Shown here piece after piece: positions 35,897 through 43,768 of a stretch of DNA of 64,000 nt. The DNA is taken from assembly GCA_045592125.1 (NCBI GenBank), contig JAZNUE010000012.1:1-64000 (forward strand). The letters run 5' to 3'. Each line of letters begins with the position of its first letter. Positions within the stretch are counted from its first letter, which is position 1. The position numbers and the translations under genes were made by a program. The DNA is from HGM04593 sp045592125. GTDB lineage: Bacteria > Bacteroidota > Bacteroidia > Bacteroidales > Bacteroidaceae. The notes beneath the pieces were generated by a model, which was not told the DNA's origin, did no database searches, and worked only from the letters and a program-made list of their open reading frames with translations.

Positions 35897-36304
35897 ATGA
35901 AAATCTCAAGAGGACTCAGGAACAACAACCCGCTCAACATCAGGCGGAACAGTACAAGATGGAAAGGACTGGCGCCCGTACAGAGCGACAAGGACTTCTT
36001 CTGCTTCAGCGAAATGTGCTGGGGCTACCGTGCGGCATTCATCACTCTGCGCACCTATTTCAGCAGGCACGGACTGCGCACGCTGCGCCAGTGGATTTCC
36101 CGCTGGGCACCCCCATGCGAGAACGACACGGCGGCCTATGTGCGCTTTGTCGCGTCCAGGAGCAGCATTGCTGCCGATGATGAGCTTGACATTGGCAACC
36201 GTGGAACAATGCTTTCTGTCGTGGCGGCAATGTCACACATGGAGAACGGCGTACCGGCACGCATGGACGATGTTGAGAAAGGCTGGGAACTCGCGTTCTC
36301 CTGA
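35897..36304 (+). CDS. Phage structural protein P5-like domain protein
   Basis: 135 residues from the ATG at 35897; the frame runs a little further upstream. RGLRNNNPLNIRR...WKGL resembles small Bacteroidetes proteins annotated as 'structural protein P5', probably peptidoglycan-active domains of phage origin. The opening Asn-rich motif and the F-x-x-WGYRAAFITLRTYF segment are characteristic. There is no signal peptide, and no other phage gene lies nearby, so it may be a domesticated phage gene. A TATCTTTG box ends only nine bases before the start, which would leave almost no 5' leader. Confidence 0.7.
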   Translation: MKISRGLRNNNPLNIRRNSTRWKGLAPVQSDKDFFCFSEMCWGYRAAFITLRTYFSRHGLRTLRQWISRWAPPCENDTAAYVRFVASRSSIAADDELDIGNRGTMLSVVAAMSHMENGVPARMDDVEKGWELAFS

Positions 36305-36320
36305 CACGCCGTTAAACCGC

Positions 36321-36367
36321 GTTTAAACCGCTTTTCAGGGCTTTTTGCCTTAGAAGGCGGTTTAAAC
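36321..36367 (+). terminator. Inverted repeat after the P5-like gene
   Basis: GTTTAAACCGC / GCGGTTTAAAC (36321-36331 / 36357-36367) with a 25-base loop containing CTTTTT. It starts 17 bases past the stop. There is no U-tract at its end, so termination is uncertain. Confidence 0.55.
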
Positions 36368-36502
36368 GCCTTCTGGAGCTTAATAAAACTTAAAATTCTT
36401 GCGCGTTCCGGCAATTTTGATTAATTTAGCAATGTCTAATATTAATAAGGTGTAATACACACAGGCAAATAATATATCTTTAATCTATAACTTTTAATTC
36501 AG

Positions 36503-39025
36503 ATGATTGAAAACGACAGAATTATTAAGGTCAATGTAGAGGAAGAGATGCGCTCTTCTTATATTGACTACTCAATGTCGGTAATTGTGCAGAGAGCCCT
36601 GCCTGATGTCAGGGATGGATTGAAACCCGTTCATCGCCGTATACTCTATGGTATGATGGAACTTGGGAACACTTCGGACAAGCCGTACAAGAAATCGGCA
36701 CGTACTGTCGGTGATGTACTCGGTAAGTATCACCCTCATGGCGACTCGTCAGTGTACGGAGCGCTTGTGCGCATGGCCCAGGACTGGGTAATGCGCTATC
36801 CGCTCATTGACGGCCAGGGTAACTTCGGTTCCATCGACGGTGACTCTCCGGCAGCCATGCGTTATACCGAAGCACGCCTGCACAAGATTGGCGAGGAACT
36901 GGCACAGGACCTCTACAAGGAGACTGTTGACTTCCAGCCCAACTACAACGACGAGTTTGTTGAGCCTACAGTAATGCCTACACGCATACCTAACCTCCTG
37001 GTAAACGGTTCATCGGGTATTGCCGTAGGTATGGCAACCAATATCCCCACACACAACCTCAACGAGGTGATTGACGCATGTGTGGCCTACATCGACAACC
37101 CCGATATTGACACTGACGGCCTCATGGAGCACGTGAAGGCCCCCGATTTCCCTACAGGCTGCGACATCTTCGGCCTCAACGGCGTGCGCGATGCATATGA
37201 GACAGGCCGTGGCCGCGTCATCATGCGCGCTGTAGCCGAGATTGAGTCGGGTGCTATGCACGACAAGATTGTTGTTACCGCAATTCCCTACAACGTAAAC
37301 AAGGAGGAACTCATCAAGGATATAGCCTCAATGGTAAACGAGAAGAAGATTGAGGGCATTTCCAATATCAATGACGAGTCGGACCAGTCGGGCATGCGCA
37401 TTGTAATAGACGTAAAGCGCGACGCCAATGCCAACGTAATACTGAACAAGCTCTACAAGATGAGTTCTCTGCAGACATCGTTTAGCGTAAACTGCATTGC
37501 CCTTGTAGGCGGCCGTCCCAAGCTGCTTTCTCTCAAGGAGTGTATCGCCTGCTTTGTCGAGCACCGCCACGATGTGGTTATCCGCCGCACGCAGTACGAG
37601 CTCCGCAAGGCCGAGGAGCGTGCACACATTGTAGAAGGACTCATTATCGCTTCCGACAACATTGACGAGGTTGTGCGCCTCATCAAGGCCGCCAAGTCCC
37701 CAGCCGACGCAAGGGCCGCCCTGCAGGAACGTTTCAGCCTCACCGAGGTGCAGGCTGCAGCCATTGTTGAGATGCGCCTTGCGCAGCTCACAGGCATACA
37801 GCAGGACAAGCTCCATGCCGAGTATGAGGAACTCATGCGCAAGATTGAGTACTACAATGCAATCCTCACCGACGAGGAGCTCTGCAAGAAGGTAATCAAG
37901 GACGAGCTCTTTGAAGTAAAGGAGAAGTATGGCGACGAGCGCCGCTGCAAGATTGACTACAGCGCGTCGAGCGACTTCAACCCCGAGGATTTCTATGCCG
38001 ATGACGAGATGGTAATCACAATCTCGCACATGGGCTACATCAAGCGCACTCCTCTCACCGAGTACCGCAGCCAGAACCGCGGCGGCGTGGGCTCAAAGGG
38101 CAGCGACACACGCGACAGCGACTTCATTGAGTACATCTACACGGCCACCATGCACAACACCATGCTCTTCTTTACCCAGCGCGGAAAGTGCTACTGGCTC
38201 AAGGTATACGAGATTCCCGAGGGCAACAAGAACTCCAAGGGGCGCGCAATACAGAACATGCTCAACATCGATGCCGATGACGCAGTCAATGCATTTGTCC
38301 GCGTGAAGACTCTTGCCGACAAGAACTTCATCGAGAGCCATAACATTGTCTTCTGTACCAAGAACGGTATAATCAAGAAGACCAGCCTTGAGCAGTACTC
38401 TCGTCCGCGTACCAACGGTATCATTGCCATTACAATACGCGAGGACGACCGCGTGATATCTGTTGCGCTCACCGATGGCGACAGCGACATCATCCTGGCC
38501 AACCGTGGCGGCAAGGCAGTGCGCTTCAACGAGAGCACCGTACGCGCTATGGGCCGCACAGCAACCGGTGTCAAGGGCATGGATATTGCCGAGGACGACG
38601 AGGTTGTAGGCATGGTAGTGCTGCCAAAGAACGACGAGACCGAGCACAGCCTGCTCGTGCTTTCGGAGCAGGGTTACGGCAAGCGTTCGGCAACTGATGA
38701 TTATCCTACGGTAAGCCGTGGCTGTAAGGGCGTCAAGACACTCCAGGTAACAGAAAAGACAGGAAATCTTGTTGCAATCATGGATGTCAACAACGATAAT
38801 GACCTCATGATTATCAACAAGTCTGGAATAACAATACGTACATCTGTTGACCAGATACCTGTCCAGGGACGCGCGACACAAGGCGTACGCATAATTAACC
38901 TTGGCAAGAAGAACGACTGCATTGGCTCGGTATGCAAGGTTACCCGCGACGCCGAGGAGGAGCAGCCAGCCGGCGAAGTCCAGGCCGAAGGCACAGAGAA
39001 TGTGACAGAAGAGAATAATAACTAA
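36503..39025 (+). CDS. gyrA: DNA gyrase subunit A
   Basis: 840 residues. Breaks and rejoins DNA through Tyr121 (AAMRYTEARL) while GyrB supplies ATP hydrolysis. The winged-helix/tower region is N-terminal, and the C-terminal beta-pinwheel carries the GyrA-box QNRGGVGSKG, which marks gyrase rather than topoisomerase IV. In the quinolone region HPHGDSSVYGALVRM, Ser82 matches E. coli Ser83 and Gly86 matches E. coli Asp87. An acidic tail ends the protein. A TPR gene follows after 23 bases. Confidence 0.97.
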   Translation: MIENDRIIKVNVEEEMRSSYIDYSMSVIVQRALPDVRDGLKPVHRRILYGMMELGNTSDKPYKKSARTVGDVLGKYHPHGDSSVYGALVRMAQDWVMRYPLIDGQGNFGSIDGDSPAAMRYTEARLHKIGEELAQDLYKETVDFQPNYNDEFVEPTVMPTRIPNLLVNGSSGIAVGMATNIPTHNLNEVIDACVAYIDNPDIDTDGLMEHVKAPDFPTGCDIFGLNGVRDAYETGRGRVIMRAVAEIESGAMHDKIVVTAIPYNVNKEELIKDIASMVNEKKIEGISNINDESDQSGMRIVIDVKRDANANVILNKLYKMSSLQTSFSVNCIALVGGRPKLLSLKECIACFVEHRHDVVIRRTQYELRKAEERAHIVEGLIIASDNIDEVVRLIKAAKSPADARAALQERFSLTEVQAAAIVEMRLAQLTGIQQDKLHAEYEELMRKIEYYNAILTDEELCKKVIKDELFEVKEKYGDERRCKIDYSASSDFNPEDFYADDEMVITISHMGYIKRTPLTEYRSQNRGGVGSKGSDTRDSDFIEYIYTATMHNTMLFFTQRGKCYWLKVYEIPEGNKNSKGRAIQNMLNIDADDAVNAFVRVKTLADKNFIESHNIVFCTKNGIIKKTSLEQYSRPRTNGIIAITIREDDRVISVALTDGDSDIILANRGGKAVRFNESTVRAMGRTATGVKGMDIAEDDEVVGMVVLPKNDETEHSLLVLSEQGYGKRSATDDYPTVSRGCKGVKTLQVTEKTGNLVAIMDVNNDNDLMIINKSGITIRTSVDQIPVQGRATQGVRIINLGKKNDCIGSVCKVTRDAEEEQPAGEVQAEGTENVTEENNN

Positions 39026-39048
39026 TATTTAACCTAATCTATTTTAAT

Positions 39049-40320
39049 ATGAAAAAGCTAGTATTGTCGTTAGCATTTGTCCTTATGGGTTCATTTGCTA
39101 TTGGCCAGGAACTGACCAAGGAACAGATCAAGGAGCAGAAGAAGCAGAGAAAGGCGCTCATGAATATGGTACAGGATACCGAGGCAAAGATATCTGCCGA
39201 CCCTGTAGGCGCTGCTAGGGCGCTCAAGGCAGCAACAGGCAATGACCTTGTGAACACCGACGCCTATGTGTGGTATGTGAGCACAAACGCAAAGAAGGCT
39301 GTTGTTGACAACGAGAACCGCAAGCGTGCCGAAGGCGCAGCACATGACGAGGCACTGATGTACTCCTATGTATATGAGCTCGGCTTCGACCTCGAGAACT
39401 GCGAGAAGTATGACAACATGCCCGACGCAAAGGGCCGCGTAAAGCCCAAGTACAAGGACTTCATCCTCATGACCTATGCGCAGCAGTTCGCACAGTTCTA
39501 TAACGCTGGTGCCTATTACTACGGCAACGAGGAGTATGAGAAGGCCTACGGCCTCTTCAAGATGTTCATCGATTCATCTGATAAGCTCTACAAGGAAGGC
39601 ATGATGCCAAAGGACACCACAAATGTTCCTGTTGCAGCATACAACATGGCACTCTGCGGAATGCAGCTCGAGAACTATGACATGGTGCTCACTCATGTAG
39701 ACCTTGCATTGGAGCACCCGCAGATGGCGCAGAGCGCCTACCGTTTCAAGGCAGCGGCCTACCTTGAGAAAGGCGACTCGGCAACATGGCTCAACATGTG
39801 CAAGGAGGGTATCACAAAGTTCCCTTCAGACCTCTACTACAGCCAGTCTCTTATTCACTACTATGACAGCCGCAACCAGAGCGAGGAACTTGGCAAGCTT
39901 GCCGATGACCTCATGGCCTCAGACCCCACAAACCCTCTCTTCGTGTACCTGAAAGGCTACATTGCACACCAGAAGGAGGATTTTGACACAGCTATCGAGT
40001 GGTACGAGAAGACTCTGCAGGTTGACCCCAACTACGAGAACGCCCTCTCTAACCTTGGACGCTGCTACCTTATCAAGGCTCAGGAGTACAGCACAGCACA
40101 GTCTTCAACAAAGGTTACCGACAAGAAGAAACTTGCCGAGGACAAGAAGATTCTCGACGGATACTACAACAAGGCATTGCCTTTGCTCGAGAAACTGCGC
40201 CAGGTAGCCCCCGACAAGCACGACCTGTGGCTCATGAACCTTATCAACTGCTACTACAACCTCAAGATGGCCGACAAGGTTAAGGAACTTGAGAAGCTTC
40301 AGGAGTCTCTAGGATATTAA
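39049..40320 (+). CDS. Exported TPR protein downstream of gyrA
   Basis: 423 residues with a signal peptide (KLVLSLAFVLMGSFAIGQ). TPR motifs are concentrated in the second half (e.g. PLFVYLKGYIAHQKEDFDTAIEWYEKTLQVDPNYENALSNLGRCYL); a charged helix precedes them. No enzyme motif. Bacteroidetes often keep such a TPR gene directly behind gyrA, and the 23-base gap suggests cotranscription. Probably a periplasmic scaffold; function unknown. Confidence 0.88.
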   Translation: MKKLVLSLAFVLMGSFAIGQELTKEQIKEQKKQRKALMNMVQDTEAKISADPVGAARALKAATGNDLVNTDAYVWYVSTNAKKAVVDNENRKRAEGAAHDEALMYSYVYELGFDLENCEKYDNMPDAKGRVKPKYKDFILMTYAQQFAQFYNAGAYYYGNEEYEKAYGLFKMFIDSSDKLYKEGMMPKDTTNVPVAAYNMALCGMQLENYDMVLTHVDLALEHPQMAQSAYRFKAAAYLEKGDSATWLNMCKEGITKFPSDLYYSQSLIHYYDSRNQSEELGKLADDLMASDPTNPLFVYLKGYIAHQKEDFDTAIEWYEKTLQVDPNYENALSNLGRCYLIKAQEYSTAQSSTKVTDKKKLAEDKKILDGYYNKALPLLEKLRQVAPDKHDLWLMNLINCYYNLKMADKVKELEKLQESLGY

Positions 40321-40343
40321 TACCAGAAACCACCGCAAAAAAG

Positions 40344-40371
40344 AATACTGCCTCATTATCGGGGCAGTATT
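40344..40371 (+). terminator. Terminator of gyrA-TPR operon
   Basis: AATACTGCC / GGCAGTATT (40344-40352 / 40363-40371) followed by TTTT. Confidence 0.75.
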
Positions 40372-40434
40372 TTTTGTAGCCTGTCAAATTACAGGAATTC
40401 CGTATACGTTTATCTAGTTCTCTTATACCGGTTC

Positions 40435-41634
40435 TTACTTTAAACGTCCTGGGTATTGCTCAAGCGCCTTTCCCAGCAGGAAGATTGCGCGCTTAAGGTC
40501 CTGCTTGTCAATGGCATACGCAATGCGTACCTCGTTCTTTCCGTAGCCTTCCTCGCTGTAGAAACCCGAAGCCGGCGCCATCATAATAGTCTCGCCCTCA
40601 TATTCAAAATCGGTCAGGCACCATTCGCAGAACCTGTCGCTGTCGTCAATTGGCAGGCGGGCGACAGTGTAGAATGCGCCCATTGGGATAGGGGAGTACA
40701 CCCCTGGCAATTTGTTGAGTTCATCCACAAGGCAGTTACGTCGCTCTATGTACTGCTCATATGTGTTAATAGCATAGGAACGCGGGGCCTCAATTGAGGC
40801 CTCTGCAACAACCTGGCCTAGCAGCGGCGGGCTAAGGCGTGCCTGGCAGAACTTCATAACTGCCTGGCGCACAGCCTTGTTCTTGGTTATGAGCGCGCCA
40901 ATTCTTATTCCACATTCCGAATAACGCTTTGAAACAGAGTCAATTAGCACCACATTATCCTCAATTCCCTCAAGATGGCACGCCGAGATGTAAGGCGAGC
41001 CTGTGTATATGAACTCGCGGTATACCTCGTCCGAGAAAAGATAGAGATTATGCTTCTTTACAAGGTCGCGTATGCGGTTCATCTCGTTACGTGTGTAGAG
41101 ATATCCTGTAGGGTTATTGGGGTTACATATTAGTATTCCGCGTGTGCGCTCGTTTATGAGTTCCTCAAAACGTTCCATGGGCGGCAGCGCAAAGGACTCG
41201 TCAATTGTTGAGCGTATTGGGCGTATGACAGCGCCCGCCGATATAGCAAACGCCATGTAGTTGGCATATGCCGGTTCCGGCACAATAATCTCGTCGCCAG
41301 GGTTAAGGCATGTGAGGAATGCAAAGAGCACTGCCTCCGAACCGCCAGATGTCACAATAATGTCATCGGGCTTGAGCTTAATCTGGTACTGGTCGTAATA
41401 TCCTACAAGTTTCTCGCGCAAAGAGAGAAAACCGTCGCTGGGGCTATATTCAAGAATCTTCTGGTCAAATTTCCTTATCGCTTCAAGCGCAACCTCGGGA
41501 GAATTCAAGTCGGGCTGGCCAATGTTCAGGTGATAAACCTTAATGCCACGTTCTTTTGCAGCATTTGCAAACGGTGCCAGCTTGCGAATTGGCGACGAAG
41601 GCATAAGTATGGCTCTTTCTGATAATTCAGGCAT
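40435..41634 (-). CDS. PLP-dependent aminotransferase (class I/II)
   Basis: 399 residues, fold type I. K236 in DSVSKRYSECGIRIG binds PLP; the NPNNPTG motif (171-177) and SDEVY (201-205) complete the cofactor site. Resembles aspartate/aromatic aminotransferases of the AspB group; the exact amino acid pair is not certain. Cytoplasmic, single gene, converging on the gyrA operon. Confidence 0.92.
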   Translation of the reverse strand: MPELSERAILMPSSPIRKLAPFANAAKERGIKVYHLNIGQPDLNSPEVALEAIRKFDQKILEYSPSDGFLSLREKLVGYYDQYQIKLKPDDIIVTSGGSEAVLFAFLTCLNPGDEIIVPEPAYANYMAFAISAGAVIRPIRSTIDESFALPPMERFEELINERTRGILICNPNNPTGYLYTRNEMNRIRDLVKKHNLYLFSDEVYREFIYTGSPYISACHLEGIEDNVVLIDSVSKRYSECGIRIGALITKNKAVRQAVMKFCQARLSPPLLGQVVAEASIEAPRSYAINTYEQYIERRNCLVDELNKLPGVYSPIPMGAFYTVARLPIDDSDRFCEWCLTDFEYEGETIMMAPASGFYSEEGYGKNEVRIAYAIDKQDLKRAIFLLGKALEQYPGRLK

Positions 41635-42012
41635 TTTCTTTCACGTTTTATTTTGCGGTTGCAAAGTTATTAAAAAATATCTTTCTTCGTTTACATACAC
41701 TCAATTAATTGCCTAGCAATTTCTAACTAAAATCCCTCCAGACCCACTACCCGTATTTTTCGCTACTAATGCATGATAATAAATATTATGTTTAATATAA
41801 TTCTGGAATTTGCACTCTCGCTTATAATTGGACAGGAATTTCGCATAATAGAAACGCTGTGTGTGAACTAAGTTTCTGCAATTCCTGCAAGAGAGATACT
41901 TCGCTCTGCTCAGTATGACAAGTGACATTCAGGCCCGTAATCCTTAAATGTGTTCTTGTCCATTTCGACACGAAGTGGAGACGTGTTGTTGAGGACTTGC
42001 CCGAAAAAATCT

Positions 42013-42275
42013 CGGAATAGAGAACAGAGTACAGAGAACAGAGTACAAGTGTGGCAATGACAGTTCCTCGTGGGGGCGCTTCTTTCTACTTTAAGCCCAC
42101 TTCGTGGGCTTAAGCCTTGGCTGCGCTCGCTGTAAAAGCTCAAGTAGACTTGGCTTTTTCAACTTTCAACTTTAACCCCACTTCGTGGGCTTGAACCTTG
42201 GCTGCGCTCGCTGTAAAAGCTCAAGTAAACTTGGCTTTCGCTCGCTTGGCACAAGCTTTCATCTTTCATCTTTCC
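42013..42275. repeat. Composite intergenic repeat, full copy
   Basis: Order: AGAACAGAG-type tandem words, GTGGCAATGACAGTTCCTCG, then two successive units starting CCCACTTCGTGGGCTTRARCC (42093-42155 and 42175-42273). The same layout recurs at 60741-60998, and the second unit also at 8361-8453. The rest of the 41635-42350 gap is AT-rich with no supported gene; 41887-41925 resembles another degenerate repeat (TACTTCGCTCTGCTCAGTAT). Confidence 0.85.
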
Positions 42276-42350
42276 TCTTTTTTAAACATGCTTGTATATT
42301 GCAAGAACTTTCCCTAAATTCGCGCTGGTATCATTTGAGACAGCAATCCA

Positions 42351-43283
42351 ATGAAAATATATTCAGCACCTTTACAAGGATTTACCGAGGTTGTGTGGCG
42401 CAATGTGCACAGCGCGCTCATCGGCGGCATTGACGGTTACTATACGCCGTTCCTGCGCTATGAGCATGGCGAGATACGCAGCAAGGATATACGCGATGTT
42501 GAGCGCAAGAACAATACAGCACCCAATCTCGTTCCGCAGATTATTGCTGCTACACCCCAGGAAATGCACCCTCTTATGGAATTTATAGCAAAAGAAGACT
42601 ACAGTCGTGTAGATATAAACATGGGCTGCTCGTTTCCCCTGCAGGCACGCAAGAAGCACGGAGCAGGCCTTCTGCCCCACCCCGACATGGTCGCTACCCT
42701 GCTTGAGGCCGCTGCCGGATACAAGGATTTCACATTCTCGGTTAAAATGCGCCTTGGATGGGAAAGCAAGGACGAATGGCGCGCCCTGTTGCCGGCACTC
42801 AATTCTGCACCTCTCGAGCACATTGCCATGCACCCGCGTTTGGGAGTTGAGCAGTATAAGAAACCTGCCGATGTTGAAGCATTTGCCGAATTTCTTGAGG
42901 CATGCAGCAATCCCGTAATATATAATGGCGATATAGTCTCGCTTGCCGATATACAGCGCCTTGAACAGCAGTTCCCTTCGCTCAAAGGAATAATGATTGG
43001 CCGCGGGCTGCTGGCCAATCCTGCACTAGGCATAGAATACAGCCAAGGCCGTGAGTTGCCAACCGAAGAACTGTGCAGGCTTGTGCAGGCAATGCACGAC
43101 GAAATGTTCGCCCAGCTCTCGACCCGCCTTCAAGGCAACACCCAGTTCCTCACAAAGATGAAACCCTATTGGGAGTACCTGCTCCCCACCCTTCCCAAGC
43201 GCCTGAGGAAACCAATACTCAAGGCAACCACAATTGAGAAATACCAGTCAGCAGTGGTCAATGCTCTAAGGGGAGATTGGTAA
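42351..43283 (+). CDS. dus: tRNA-dihydrouridine synthase
   Basis: 310 residues, FMN TIM-barrel with a helical C-terminal tRNA-binding domain. Reduces selected uridines of tRNA to dihydrouridine. Cys93 in NMGCSFPLQARKKHGAGLL is the probable proton donor; VKMRLGW and MIGRGLLANP are FMN contacts. Which uridine it modifies (DusA, B or C type) is not determinable; the short N-terminus and overall pattern lean to DusC-like. It marks the left edge of the CRISPR island. Confidence 0.92.
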   Translation: MKIYSAPLQGFTEVVWRNVHSALIGGIDGYYTPFLRYEHGEIRSKDIRDVERKNNTAPNLVPQIIAATPQEMHPLMEFIAKEDYSRVDINMGCSFPLQARKKHGAGLLPHPDMVATLLEAAAGYKDFTFSVKMRLGWESKDEWRALLPALNSAPLEHIAMHPRLGVEQYKKPADVEAFAEFLEACSNPVIYNGDIVSLADIQRLEQQFPSLKGIMIGRGLLANPALGIEYSQGRELPTEELCRLVQAMHDEMFAQLSTRLQGNTQFLTKMKPYWEYLLPTLPKRLRKPILKATTIEKYQSAVVNALRGDW

Positions 43284-43306
43284 ACATGTATTCTATTATA
43301 TAGTCA

Positions 43307-43330
43307 AGCCGGTTGATATATCAACCGGCT
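43307..43330 (+). terminator. Terminator of dus
   Basis: AGCCGGTTGA / TCAACCGGCT (43307-43316 / 43321-43330) with the loop TATA and then TTTT. Confidence 0.85.
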
Positions 43331-43513
43331 TTTTACGTAAACTCAATTAATCCTTATTGTAATGGAATATGCTCAATGAGAGTTGTTTCGTGTAACTTGT
43401 TGTGTATGAATAATATGCAAACTGTAGTTGTACAAATGTACCTTATTCTTAGTCTCGAAAATAATAAATATTTCAAAGAACTATTTGTCGGTTTTACGTA
43501 ACAAATATTTACA

Positions 43514-43768
43514 TTATCCAAGAATCTTCGCCGCCCTGCCTGTTGATGCCAACAGCCTGAAACGTATGTTCCTGGCATTGAACTCATCTATAAGGAGTTT
43601 TACCATTGTGGTCTTTCCCGTACCGGCATAACCACGTAGAATGAACACACGTGAACCTGCGTCGTTGACAAACTCCAGCATCTTGTCAAAAGCCTGTTGC
43701 TGATGCGGGGTGAGCGTAATGCTTTTCTTATTGTTACTTGCACAATTCATATTCCCTGAATTTTTCAA
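43514..43768 (-). pseudogene. Truncated RecD-like/AAA helicase fragment
   Basis: 84 codons. LTPHQQQAFDKMLEFV and the Walker A region RGYAGTGKTTMV match the start of RecD-like superfamily 1 DNA helicases, and FRLLASTGRAAKIL follows as in that family. The frame then stops, where the full protein would go on for hundreds of residues. The start at 43768 overlaps the end of the Csx-like gene by 35 bases (an internal ATG at 43750 reduces this to 17). I read it as a helicase remnant at the edge of the CRISPR island. Confidence 0.75.

Noticed and set aside
43498..43519. ATATTTACATTATCC near the helicase stub, recalling the CRISPR repeat
   Set aside because: Only the 8-mer TATTTACA matches; too short to be a repeat remnant.
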